From assembly GCA_036380925.1 (NCBI GenBank), contig DASVDW010000001.1, positions 1-10,861 of the forward strand: DNA of 10,861 bases. The letters run 5' to 3'. Both the position numbers and the translations under genes were made by a program. This document shows positions 1 to 6,827 of this stretch, one piece after another. Below the pieces are notes generated by a model, which was not told where the DNA came from, made no database searches, and was given only the letters and a program-made list of their open reading frames with translations. Within the stretch, counting starts at the first letter, position 1, and every line of letters starts with the position of its first letter. The DNA is from JAICLV01 sp036380925. Lineage in GTDB: Bacteria > Actinomycetota > Actinomycetes > Acidothermales > Acidothermaceae.

Positions 1-1197
1 CTCGCGGAACCGCAGCATGGCATGAGGGGCGTCCAGGAACCACCACGGCACGCCGAGCCGCAGCGCGGGATACACGCCGGCGAGGGGTGCGAGCTCACGC
101 GAGTAGGTCGTCTCGTCGATGGTGAAGACCACGCAGTGAAAGCGCGGATCACGGCCGAATGCCTGCAGCAACGGGCGCAGGCCGCGCGCGAAGTCGACCG
201 GCAGTGGGATGTCGAATCCGACGTCGGGGCCGAAGGTGGCGGAGATCTGCGAATCGTGGTCCCGCAGCACGCCTGGGTGGATCTGCATCACCAGTCCGTC
301 ATCCACGCTCATCCGCGCCATCTGAAACAGCATGTTCGCGGCGAACGCGGCGGCGTCGGCGACGCTGGCGGCGCCGTTCAGCGCCAACCGGTAGATGCGG
401 TCGGCGTCGGACGGGTCAAGCGGCGTGGTGTCGGCGGTCGCGTGGCCATGGTCCGTTGCCCGCGCGCCGTGCTCGACGAAGTACGCCCGACGTCGCCGCA
501 GCGCGGCGAGGAAGCCGTTGTAGTCACCGGTGTCGACGTCCGTGACGGCGGCGAGCCGCGCGACGGCGTCCTTCCACCCATTTCGGTTGACGTGCACGAG
601 CGCGTCCGGGCGAAACGTGGGGACGACGACGCCGTTCCAATCGGAGTCCGCAATGGCGCGATGAGCCGCCAGGTCGGACAGAGGGGAATCTGTTGTCGCC
701 AGGATCTCGAGGCCGAAGCGGTCGAACAACGCCCGCGGCCGAAACGACGGTTCCCGCAGCAAGGCGTCGATGTGATCGTAGAGTTCATCGGCGTTTGCCT
801 GGCTGGGCTCGGTGGTGACGTTGAAAATGTCGCGCAGCTGCTGGGTGAGCCACAGTCGGCTCGGCGTGCCGCGAAAGTACCGCCAGCCTGCGCAAAATGT
901 CCGCCAGACTTTCCGCGGATCGGTCTCGACGGGAGCGCCGTCGCGACGGGGGATGCCGAGACTGTCCAGGCTGACGCCATGCGAGACCAGCATGCGCATG
1001 ACGTAGTGGTCGGGGACGACCAGTAGTTGCGCGGGATTGGCGAACGGCTCGTCTTTCGCGAGCACCGTGGCGTCGACGTGCCCGTGCATGCTGATGAGCG
1101 GACGTCGCTCGATCTCGGTGAAGATTTGGCGCGCGATGGCGCGCGTCTTCGGCTCGGCCGGGAAGATACGGTCGTCGTCGAGGATCAACTGGCGCAC
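1..1197 (-). CDS. uxaC: Glucuronate isomerase (uronate isomerase), 3'-truncated by window edge
   Basis: Uronate isomerase interconverts D-glucuronate with fructuronate (and galacturonate with tagaturonate), the first step of cytoplasmic hexuronate catabolism. I translated the complementary strand by hand: 399 codons stay open from 1197 to base 1 with no stop. Family hallmarks are visible: the metal-binding HGH at residues 38-40 (SMHGHVD), the stretch VMQIHPGVLRDH, and near the end TIDETTYSRELAPLAGVYPALRLGVPWWF, all in family order. Family members are about 470 residues, so roughly 70 C-terminal residues lie beyond the left edge. The start is uncertain. An in-frame stop lies at 1261-1263 and there is no ATG before the HGH motif. 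I chose GTG at 1197 because it gives the usual 12 residues before the conserved DRxFP. TTG at 1233 and TTG at 1188 are alternatives, and none has a clear ribosome binding site. The identification itself is firm. Confidence 0.93.
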   Translation of the reverse strand, partial: MRQLILDDDRIFPAEPKTRAIARQIFTEIERRPLISMHGHVDATVLAKDEPFANPAQLLVVPDHYVMRMLVSHGVSLDSLGIPRRDGAPVETDPRKVWRTFCAGWRYFRGTPSRLWLTQQLRDIFNVTTEPSQANADELYDHIDALLREPSFRPRALFDRFGLEILATTDSPLSDLAAHRAIADSDWNGVVVPTFRPDALVHVNRNGWKDAVARLAAVTDVDTGDYNGFLAALRRRRAYFVEHGARATDHGHATADTTPLDPSDADRIYRLALNGAASVADAAAFAANMLFQMARMSVDDGLVMQIHPGVLRDHDSQISATFGPDVGFDIPLPVDFARGLRPLLQAFGRDPRFHCVVFTIDETTYSRELAPLAGVYPALRLGVPWWFLDAPHAMLRFRE

Positions 1198-1353
1198 GGC
1201 TTGAATCGTTTCGTGGTGAGAGTCTTCTCGCAAGCGAGGGCGCCCGGGCTGGACGCCCGCTCACGGTGGGCGCGTTCGGCACTGAAGATCGCCTGGCGAG
1301 CTGTCGAAGCAGATGAGGTCGGGTCGGTCAACCATGCCTGCCGAGGGGACGCG

Positions 1354-2709
1354 ATGGGGGACAGCGAACTGTGGTCGGCTGCTCAGCCGGCGCCTGCCCA
1401 GCTTACGAGCGACAGTCCTTACCGCCACGAGCCAGGTGACGCCGCGCGCGCCGCGTCCCGGTATCGCGGACGTCGACGCGCGCCCCGACGTCGGTTGCGT
1501 GGCGCGCTGGTCGTGAACGCGGCCGTCGCCGTCGTGGTCGCGACGGTGACGGCGGTGATCGTAAACGTGAGCGGGCGCTCGCCAACGCCGGTCGGGGCGC
1601 CGCCCGCGACGGCTGACCACCCGGTCAGCTCTCCGTCACCGAGTCGGCCGGCAGACGACACCATCGCCAAACCCGCGGTCGTGCCCGTCCCCACGCCGTC
1701 CGGCAGCGCGTTTCTCACCGCCACCGCGTCGGGCCTGCCGACGCTGCTGCCGGCGGACGCGAGGCAGGTGGCGCTCGGCCTTTGGAGCATGCGAGGGGCG
1801 GCGATGCGGCACCGCTCATTGCGAGATCTGCGGGCCGTCGAGAGAGGTGCCGCGCTGACCGCGGACACCGACGTGCTCGCCTGCGACTGCGTTTACGCGT
1901 CGACCTTCAAACCGGTCGCGGCAAGCGCGACAGTGCCGCTCACCGACGCGTATCCGGCGGCGTTCCTCGGCGAGGTCGAGTTCGCCCGCCCGAGCAAGAG
2001 CGACGGTGTGGACTTGATGGTGGTCGAACGCCGATCGTCGTCCGACAGTTGGCACATCACGTTGGTGAGCGGCTTTCCGGTGTCCGCCGACTTCACCGGC
2101 AGCGCGCTCGACAGCACGCAATGGGCTGGCGACGCCGGAACGCCGCTCGGCGCTGACGGCAGGGGCCTCGCTGAACTCGCCGCGCTGTGGCAGGCGACGA
2201 AGAACAGCGGCAAGCCGGCGCCTGCCGACGCCTTCGACGAACGGTCCTATTTCGCGGGCGATTACCTGCAAAGCGTCGCGAAGACACCGCAGGACACGCT
2301 GGCGCCGAACGGATTGCGGGCGCATGTCACCTATGCCGTCGACGAAGGAACGCGAACGTTCGCCGTGGAGGCCAGCACCGGCGACATCGCATGCGGCGCG
2401 GTCAAGCAGACAACCACCTTCACGCCGGCGTCCGGCCACCTGATCGAACAGGACGAAGAACGCGTGGCGTTCGGCGCGCCACTGTCGCCGGGGGCGTACA
2501 AATCGGTCAGCGAGACGGTGGAGTGGGAGATCTGCCTCGAGCAAGGCGGCGGGAACAAGCAGGCGGTGCTGGCGTGGGACCAATCGCTCGAGCCAGGCGT
2601 GACGGGCGTGCGAGCGCTCAGCGGCTCGCACCTGACCAAGGACCCGGCCCAAAAGATTCTTCCCTATGCGTCGCCCGACGACGGTGGCGGTCAGGCCTCG
2701 ACGACCTAA
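1354..2709 (+). CDS. Unrecognised single-pass membrane protein with exported C-terminal domain
   Basis: I do not recognise the family of this 451-residue protein. What can be seen: an N-terminal cytoplasmic segment of about 50 residues ending in a very Arg-rich stretch (residues 36-49). One hydrophobic helix follows at about 51-72. Then comes a Pro/Ser/Thr/Ala linker to about residue 120, typical of proteins crossing the actinobacterial envelope. The remaining 330 residues form a mixed domain containing four cysteines: CDC, ACG and ICL. The positive-inside charge predicts N-in, C-out topology, so the cysteines could form disulfides outside the cell. The start is the ATG at 1354, preceded by GAGGGG five bases upstream. 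The longer open frame to the left is antisense to uxaC and is rejected. Codon bias matches the neighbours. The gene diverges from uxaC across a 156-base gap. Function unknown; surface-anchored sensor or structural roles are possible but unsupported. Confidence 0.8.
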   Translation: MGDSELWSAAQPAPAQLTSDSPYRHEPGDAARAASRYRGRRRAPRRRLRGALVVNAAVAVVVATVTAVIVNVSGRSPTPVGAPPATADHPVSSPSPSRPADDTIAKPAVVPVPTPSGSAFLTATASGLPTLLPADARQVALGLWSMRGAAMRHRSLRDLRAVERGAALTADTDVLACDCVYASTFKPVAASATVPLTDAYPAAFLGEVEFARPSKSDGVDLMVVERRSSSDSWHITLVSGFPVSADFTGSALDSTQWAGDAGTPLGADGRGLAELAALWQATKNSGKPAPADAFDERSYFAGDYLQSVAKTPQDTLAPNGLRAHVTYAVDEGTRTFAVEASTGDIACGAVKQTTTFTPASGHLIEQDEERVAFGAPLSPGAYKSVSETVEWEICLEQGGGNKQAVLAWDQSLEPGVTGVRALSGSHLTKDPAQKILPYASPDDGGGQASTT

Positions 2710-2729
2710 ATCACTCGCCTCGGCCACTG

Positions 2730-2755
2730 GTGTGCGGCTACCGTTTTCCGCGCAC
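2730..2755. terminator. Possible hairpin between membrane-protein gene and acetyltransferase gene
   Basis: The arms are GTGTGCGG (2730-2737) and CCGCGCAC (2748-2755), with a 10-base loop. In RNA this forms eight pairs including one G-U wobble. It starts 20 bases after the stop codon of the membrane-protein gene and ends 25 bases before the acetyltransferase start. No U-tract follows, so it is not a canonical intrinsic terminator. U-tract-free hairpins are sometimes proposed as terminators in actinobacteria, so this is only a candidate. Confidence 0.35.
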
Positions 2756-2779
2756 TGTCGTCACGCGATTGGATTTGCG

Positions 2780-3337
2780 GTGGAGGCGTTCGCACAGTTG
2801 CGATTGAGGAAGGCCGAGCCGGCGGACGCGGCAGATGTGGCCGCTTTGCACGCCGACAGCTGGCGCCGGCACTATCGCGGGGCGTATTCCGACACTTTTC
2901 TGGACGGCGACGTCGAAGCCGATCGGCTGGCGGTCTGGTCCGGCCGGCTTGGCGCTAACGATCCGTTTCGGCACACCGTCGTGGCGCATCATGACGACAC
3001 CTTGGTCGGCTTCGTGCACGTCGTGTTCGATGACGACCCGCGCTGGGGTTCGCTGGTCGACAACCTGCACGTCACCCACTCGATGAAACGCCGCGGTCTC
3101 GGCACGCGACTGATGAGGCAGGCGGCGGTCGCGGTCGCCGAGAACGCGCCGGACGGCGGCATGTACCTGTGGGTGCTCGAGCAGAACGCCGCCGCCCAGG
3201 CGTTCTACCGGTCTCTTGGCGGCGCCGAGGCCGAGCGGGCGCTCGTCGGCGCGCCAGGGGGAGTGCCCGCCCGGCTGACCGGCGCGCCGGTCAAGTTGCG
3301 CATGGTCTGGCCGTCGCCCGTGCGATTGAGTTCCTGA
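2780..3337 (+). CDS. GNAT-family N-acetyltransferase
   Basis: The 185-residue protein has the GNAT fold signature. Its N-terminal segment RLRKAEPADAADVAALHADSWR is the usual strand 1/helix 1. Next comes a central region with VGFVHV, then the strand-4 sequence LVDNLHVTHSMKRRGLGTRLM. In the latter, RRGLGT at residues 104-109 is the acetyl-CoA pyrophosphate-binding motif (R/Q-x-x-G-x-G/A). The late segment YLWVLEQNAAAQAFYRSLGG carries the conserved N-x-x-A-x-x-F-Y. The acceptor substrate cannot be told from sequence. Two starts are plausible: GTG at 2780, used here, and TTG at 2798, which has GGAGG eleven bases upstream and would give the more typical family N-terminus. The 3' end overlaps the convergent regulator gene by 133 bases, and the conserved GNAT core is largely upstream of that overlap. 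Confidence 0.87.
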   Translation: MEAFAQLRLRKAEPADAADVAALHADSWRRHYRGAYSDTFLDGDVEADRLAVWSGRLGANDPFRHTVVAHHDDTLVGFVHVVFDDDPRWGSLVDNLHVTHSMKRRGLGTRLMRQAAVAVAENAPDGGMYLWVLEQNAAAQAFYRSLGGAEAERALVGAPGGVPARLTGAPVKLRMVWPSPVRLSS

Positions 3338-4800
3338 GCGATGATCGCGATGCCTTCCGCGATTTCAGAAGGGGAACGGGCGGCGTAGCCGAGCACCAAA
3401 CCTGGATCGCCAGCCACTAGCCGATGCATCGACAGCGGTTGCGTTTTGACGCCGCGCGACAACGCCCGCTGTGCCAGCCAGATGTCGTCGACCGGCTCGC
3501 CGAAGGTCACCGTGAGGTGCAGGCCGGCTGCCGCGCCGTGTGCGCGTGCGCTCGGAACGTGCTCCCTCAGCGCCTCGACCATCGCGTCGCGGCGTCGTCG
3601 ATGTCGCTGCCGCAGCAGTCGAAGGTGGCGTTCGAGGTCGCCGGATTCCATCAGCGCGGCCAAGGTCAACTGGGGGAGCCCGGCGTTGCCGAGGTCGTTG
3701 TCGCGTTTTGCGGCGACCACGGCTTCGTGCATCCGCGCAGGGACGACAAGCCAACCAATCCGAAGCGCGGGCGCGAGCAGTTTCGACACGCTGCTCGCGT
3801 AACAGACGTGTTCGGGCAGCATGGATCGCAGCGCCGGAACCGGCGGCCGGTCGTAGCGATGTTCGGCGTCGTAGTCGTCTTCAATGATCAGGCCGCCGTT
3901 GTCGACAGCCCACTGCGCGAGATCGCGGCGCCGGTCGCCATCGAGGACGACGCCCATCGGAAACTGGTGCGCCGGCGTCAAATGCACGACCCGCGCGGAC
4001 GACCGTCGAAGTTCGTCGACGCGCAAGCCCTTGTCGTCAATCGCAACCGGTGTCGTCCCGATGCCGTTGGCGCGCAAGTGCTCGCGAACGCCAAGGGAGC
4101 TGGGATCCTCGACAGCCACCAGGTGCGAGCCGTCGGCTCGCAGCACCTTCGCAAGCAGCGCCAACGCCTGCGCGACCCCTGCGACCGCGATGACTTGCTC
4201 CGGCTCGACGCGAACACCGCGGTTGCGCGCCAACCAGCGCGACACCGCAAGTCGGAACTCGGTCGCGCCAGCCGCTGGGGCGTAACCAAAGTCCGCGGGT
4301 TCCAGTGAATCCAACACCCGGCGTTCAGCGCGCAGCCAGGCGTTGCGCGGAAACGCGGCGAGGTCAGGAACACCGGGGGAGAGGTCGATCCGAGCTGGCG
4401 CGGCGCGAAGCTGCTCAAACGTCAGATTTCCAAACGGCCGTTGAAAAATGGCGTCGGGCGCCAACCCCGTCGCCGCCGCCGCGTCGTCCGGCATCGCTTT
4501 GTCTGGCAGGGGAGCCGCCACGACGACCGTGCCGCCGCGACCGTGCGACGTCAGCTGGCCGCCTTCGCTCAATCGCCGGTAGGCCTCGGTGACGACACCA
4601 CGCGAGACGTCAAGTTCGTCGGCGAGAACCCGGCTCGAGGGCAGCCGGACGCCAGTGGTGAGTCGTCCGTCGCGAATGGCTTGACGAAGCTGCTCGGTCA
4701 ACGAGTCGCACCGGTCGCCGCGCCGGACGTCGGCGATCGACAGGTGCAGGAAGTCGGCCGTTTTGGACCCGTCAACCGGTGCCTCTTTGGACCTGGCCAT
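3205..4800 (-). CDS. MocR-type regulator: GntR HTH fused to aminotransferase-like domain
   Basis: The 531-residue protein has two domains. Residues about 32-95 are a GntR winged helix (SLTEQLRQAIRDGRL, LPSSRVLADELDVSRGVVTEAYRRL). Residues about 138-494 are a fold-type I aminotransferase-like domain. It includes EDDYDAEHRYDR (307-318) and the putative PLP-binding lysine K340 within SSVSKLLAPALRIGW. MocR proteins use PLP or an amino-acid/PLP adduct as effector and usually control a neighbouring gene; here the divergent EamA exporter is the obvious target. The length is somewhat above the usual 450-500 residues. The last 40 or so residues are low-complexity and lie antisense to the acetyltransferase gene. 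Start is ATG at 4800. No Shine-Dalgarno is visible, but CATAAT sits six bases upstream, which suggests a leaderless mRNA. The longer upstream open frame is antisense to the exporter and is rejected. Confidence 0.92.
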   Translation of the reverse strand: MARSKEAPVDGSKTADFLHLSIADVRRGDRCDSLTEQLRQAIRDGRLTTGVRLPSSRVLADELDVSRGVVTEAYRRLSEGGQLTSHGRGGTVVVAAPLPDKAMPDDAAAATGLAPDAIFQRPFGNLTFEQLRAAPARIDLSPGVPDLAAFPRNAWLRAERRVLDSLEPADFGYAPAAGATEFRLAVSRWLARNRGVRVEPEQVIAVAGVAQALALLAKVLRADGSHLVAVEDPSSLGVREHLRANGIGTTPVAIDDKGLRVDELRRSSARVVHLTPAHQFPMGVVLDGDRRRDLAQWAVDNGGLIIEDDYDAEHRYDRPPVPALRSMLPEHVCYASSVSKLLAPALRIGWLVVPARMHEAVVAAKRDNDLGNAGLPQLTLAALMESGDLERHLRLLRQRHRRRRDAMVEALREHVPSARAHGAAAGLHLTVTFGEPVDDIWLAQRALSRGVKTQPLSMHRLVAGDPGLVLGYAARSPSEIAEGIAIIAQELNRTGDGQTMRNLTGAPVSRAGTPPGAPTSARSASAPPRDR

Positions 4801-4806
4801 CGGGCC

Positions 4807-4829
4807 ATTATGACGTCGATTGTTGATCG
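4807..4829 (-). promoter_or_regulatory. Probable leaderless promoter of the MocR gene with adjacent inverted repeat
   Basis: On the minus strand CATAAT (4812-4807) matches five of six bases of the sigma-70 -10 consensus and ends six bases before the MocR ATG. Transcription would then begin at or next to that A, giving a leaderless message, which is common in actinobacteria. The -35 match 17 bases upstream is poor. An inverted repeat, CGAT-TGTTG-ATCG (4817-4829), lies in the spacer and is a candidate operator for MocR or another regulator. The -10 element overlaps the exporter's start codon at 4810-4812, so the two genes share this control DNA. Confidence 0.5.
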
Positions 4830-5787
4830 CGTGACGGCGAATCCATTGATCAGCGCGGCGAGCGGCGCGACGGCGATGGCGATGGTGGGCGGTGGCGTCG
4901 CGGTCTCGCGCGCGCTCACGCACGCGCCGCTGTTCGCGGCGCAAGGCGCTCGTTACGCGATCGCGACCGCGATTTTGTTCGCGGTCGGACGACGGCAAGT
5001 GCGTCGTCCGCGCGGACGTGAGTGGGCATGGCTTGCCGCGGTCGCGTCAAGCGGGCTCGTGGTCTTCAACATCGCGGTCGTGCGCGGTGTGCAGCACGCG
5101 AGTCCCGCGGCGATCGGGGTCGCGGTCGCGCTCGTGCCGATCGCGCTTGCGGTGGTCGGCGCGCTGTTGGAAGGACGACGACCACGCCAGCGGGTGCTGG
5201 CGGCCGCCGTCGTGGTGACCGTTGGGAGCGGCCTTGTCGAGGGCTTTGGGCACGCCAGCGCGGTGGGTGCGCTGTGGGCGGTCGTTGTGTTGTGTTGTGA
5301 GGCTGGCTTCACGCTGCTCGCGGTTCCGGTGTTGCCTCGGCACGGCGCGTGGGGCGTTTCGCTGCATGCGACTTGGATGGGAGCGCTTGGTTACGTCGTC
5401 CTGGCCGTCTCGACAGAGGGCGCGGGCGCGTTTTGGTCGCTCACCATGCCGCAGTGGGGCGCGGTGTTGTTTCTCGCGGTGATGGTGACCGCGGTGGCGT
5501 TTGTGCTTTGGTACACCGCGGTTTCGTCACTCGGATCGGATCGGGCCGGACTGTTGACCGGCGTGGTTCCTGCGTCTGCGGCGCTGCTCGGAGTGGCGAC
5601 GGGCGCGGCCTGGCCAGCGCGGTTGGCGTGGGTTGGCGTGGCCGTCGTCGGCACGGGACTCGCGTTGGGGATGTCCGCGTCGCAGGGTCTAGCCACGCCA
5701 CGCACGACGCGTTGCGGTATAAGGGACGGCACGTCGACGACTGAGCCGGAGGTTTCTTTCGATGTCCAAACGACTGCTGGTGCATGA
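4810..5787 (+). CDS. EamA/DMT-superfamily transporter
   Basis: A very hydrophobic protein of 325 residues with about ten predicted membrane helices arranged as two halves. Examples are ASPAAIGVAVALVPIALAVVGALL and AVMVTAVAFVLWYTAVSSLGSDRAGLLTGVVPASAALLGV. The latter carries the typical EamA second-repeat signature (alanine-rich helix, W-Y/A-A, then a P-containing helix 9). Such proteins usually export amino acids, amines or other small metabolites from the cytoplasm; the substrate here is unknown. The start is ATG at 4810, nine bases from the divergent MocR start. It lacks a clear ribosome binding site; GTG at 4831 is a weaker alternative. The C-terminal 40 residues after GLALGM are polar and probably not part of the fold. 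The gene runs 26 bases into the next one, so the two may be co-transcribed. Divergence from MocR suggests control by it. Confidence 0.88.
   Translation: MTSIVDRVTANPLISAASGATAMAMVGGGVAVSRALTHAPLFAAQGARYAIATAILFAVGRRQVRRPRGREWAWLAAVASSGLVVFNIAVVRGVQHASPAAIGVAVALVPIALAVVGALLEGRRPRQRVLAAAVVVTVGSGLVEGFGHASAVGALWAVVVLCCEAGFTLLAVPVLPRHGAWGVSLHATWMGALGYVVLAVSTEGAGAFWSLTMPQWGAVLFLAVMVTAVAFVLWYTAVSSLGSDRAGLLTGVVPASAALLGVATGAAWPARLAWVGVAVVGTGLALGMSASQGLATPRTTRCGIRDGTSTTEPEVSFDVQTTAGA
5718..5752 (+). promoter_or_regulatory. Candidate -10 element and ribosome binding site of the AhpD-like gene
   Basis: TATAAG at 5718-5723, inside the 3' end of the exporter gene, resembles a -10 element; the -35 region 17 bases upstream is weak. 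GGAGG at 5748-5752 is a strong Shine-Dalgarno nine bases before the ATG at 5762. The 9-mer ATAAGGGAC (5719-5727) recurs inverted just downstream of the gene. Confidence 0.4.
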
Positions 5788-6229
5788 AGTCGACCCCGCC
5801 GCGGCGGCGGCGGTCAAGGGGATGTCCAACTACGTGCGTGAGAGCGGGTTCGACCCCCAGCTGCACGAGCTCGTCAAGATCCGCGCGTCGCAGATCAACG
5901 GCTGCGCGTACTGCCTCGACATGCACAACCGGGACGCCCGCGCGGCTGGCGAGGACCAGCGCCGGCTCGACGTGTTGTCGGCCTGGCGGGAGGCCGAGTC
6001 GTTGTTCAGCGAACGCGAGCGCGCGGCCTTGGCGTTCACCGAGGCGGTCACCCTCATCGCGGACGACGGGGTCAGCGACGAGGTGTGGGACGCGGTGGCG
6101 CGGTGTTTCGGGCCGGCCGAGATCGTCCAGCTCCTCATGGCGATTTCCACGATCAACGTCTACAACCGGTTGGCGGTGACCACGCACCGGCCGCTGAGGG
6201 GAGTGTCGTCGTCCACTGCCCACAACTAG
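5762..6229 (+). CDS. Carboxymuconolactone decarboxylase / AhpD-like protein
   Basis: The 155-residue protein matches the CMD/AhpD-like family. Helix 1 ends in LHELVKIRASQINGCAYCLDMHNRDARAAGE. That stretch holds the redox CxxC (C48, C51) and downstream H55, which form the AhpD-type peroxidatic proton-relay site. The second half, LFSERERAALAFTEAVTLI and GPAEIVQLLMAISTINVYNRL, is standard for the family. Members with an intact CxxC generally act as thiol-disulfide reductants or peroxidases rather than as lactone decarboxylases. The start ATG at 5762 has GGAGG nine bases upstream. It overlaps the end of the exporter gene by 26 bases in another frame, so translational coupling is possible. It also has its own candidate -10 element. 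Substrate and partner are unknown; no alkyl hydroperoxide reductase gene is visible in the window. Confidence 0.92.
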   Translation: MSKRLLVHEVDPAAAAAVKGMSNYVRESGFDPQLHELVKIRASQINGCAYCLDMHNRDARAAGEDQRRLDVLSAWREAESLFSERERAALAFTEAVTLIADDGVSDEVWDAVARCFGPAEIVQLLMAISTINVYNRLAVTTHRPLRGVSSSTAHN

Positions 6230-6242
6230 CCCCAGGGGCGAC

Positions 6243-6268
6243 TTGACATAATGTCCCTTATCGGACAA
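6243..6268. repeat. Overlapping palindromes in the convergent gap after the AhpD-like gene
   Basis: Two overlapping inverted repeats lie here. GACAT-A-ATGTC (6245-6255) is perfect with a one-base centre. TGTCC-CTTATC-GGACA (6252-6267) has a six-base centre. The patch is notably AT-rich compared with its surroundings. It sits between two convergent genes, where an operator would be unexpected, and contains an inverted copy (6253-6261) of the 9-mer ATAAGGGAC from just upstream of the AhpD-like gene. A regulator or recombinase site is possible; nothing in the sequence decides. Confidence 0.45.
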
Positions 6269-6311
6269 CGGCCAAACAGCTCTGGATCACTCGCGGTCGC
6301 GTGAGGCACGC

Positions 6312-6569
6312 CTACTTGTAGTGGAACCGGGCTTGCAGAATCACCAGGTCGTCGTCATCAACGAGATAGACCAGGCGATGTTCGTCGGTGATGCGTCGCG
6401 ACCACGCGCCTGCAAGCACGTGCTTCAGCGGCTCCGGCTTGCCGATTCCGTCGGTTGGGTCGCGAAGCGCGTCGTCGATGAGCCGGTTGATTCGCTTCAG
6501 CAGCTGGCGGTCCACGTGGAGCCAGTGCTGGTAGTCGTCCCAGCCATTCGGTGTGAAGACGAGCCTCAC
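6312..6569 (-). CDS. yoeB: YoeB-family mRNA interferase toxin
   Basis: The 85-residue toxin is a ribosome-dependent RNase of the RelE/YoeB superfamily that cleaves mRNA in the ribosomal A site. Length and residue numbering fit Escherichia coli YoeB (84 residues) exactly. The known catalytic residues E46, R65, H83 and Y84 are all present, within GIGKPEPLKHVL, WSRRITDEHRLVYLV and QARFHYK. The toxin therefore looks active. It starts at GTG 6569, and the GTGA overlaps the stop of yefM (6568-6566) by four bases, so translation is coupled to that of the antitoxin. It is transcribed from the yefM promoter. The gene is convergent with the AhpD-like gene. Confidence 0.96.
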   Translation of the reverse strand: MRLVFTPNGWDDYQHWLHVDRQLLKRINRLIDDALRDPTDGIGKPEPLKHVLAGAWSRRITDEHRLVYLVDDDDLVILQARFHYK

Positions 6570-6811
6570 TCTGACAGGGCGTGTTCGTGTCGGTCGCCCG
6601 TCTTTGCCTGCTGCAGACTCTCCAGCAGGCGCTTGGCGTTGGCCGGCACGCGAAGCAGGTACGCGGTTTCTTCGAGCGCGGCGAACTCGTCGGCTGACAA
6701 GAGCACCGCGTCACCCCGGCGCGACGTGATGTGCACCGGGACGCGGTCGTTGTTCACTTTCTCGATCAACGGGAAGAGTTGCTTTCGGGCTTCGCTGGCC
6801 GTGACGGACAT
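6566..6811 (-). CDS. yefM: YefM-family antitoxin (Phd/YefM)
   Basis: The 81-residue antitoxin neutralises YoeB and represses its own operon. The N-terminal half, MSVTASEARKQLFPLIEKVNNDRVPVHITSRRGDAVLLSADEFAALEET, is the classic Phd/YefM DNA-binding and dimerisation fold. The acidic, probably disordered C-terminal part (residues about 55-81) is the toxin-binding region. The start ATG at 6811 has a strong GAGGAG about eight bases upstream. Translation overlaps yoeB by four bases. Upstream lie three GTAC cores in a 13-bp ladder, the first of them a perfect 10-bp palindrome, consistent with autorepression by YefM or the YefM–YoeB complex. Confidence 0.95.
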   Translation of the reverse strand: MSVTASEARKQLFPLIEKVNNDRVPVHITSRRGDAVLLSADEFAALEETAYLLRVPANAKRLLESLQQAKTGDRHEHALSE

Positions 6812-6827
6812 CGTTCAGCTCCTCAGA

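Noticed and set aside
22..1026. 334-codon open frame on the plus strand
   Set aside because: It is exactly antisense to uxaC, whose translation carries clear family motifs; the plus-strand frame has no recognisable domain and is a codon-bias shadow.
1198..1353. Divergent promoter between uxaC and the membrane-protein gene
   Set aside because: A TTGACC on the minus strand has no acceptable -10 partner at normal spacing, and nothing consensus-like is seen on the plus strand, so no element is called.
1816..2727. 303-codon open frame on the minus strand
   Set aside because: It is antisense to the membrane-protein gene, whose frame has a ribosome binding site, a helix and a linker; the antisense product is Arg/Gly-rich and has no motifs.
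3424..4308. 294-codon open frame on the plus strand
   Set aside because: It lies antisense to the aminotransferase-like domain of the MocR gene; no domain is recognisable and the opposite frame is fully explained.
6229..6239. GCCCC-A-GGGGC after the AhpD-like gene as a terminator
   Set aside because: The stem would be four to five pairs with a one- to three-base loop and no T tract follows, so it is too weak to call.
5441..6268. 275-codon open frame on the minus strand
   Set aside because: It spans two real plus-strand genes (exporter end and AhpD-like gene) in antisense and shows no domain of its own.
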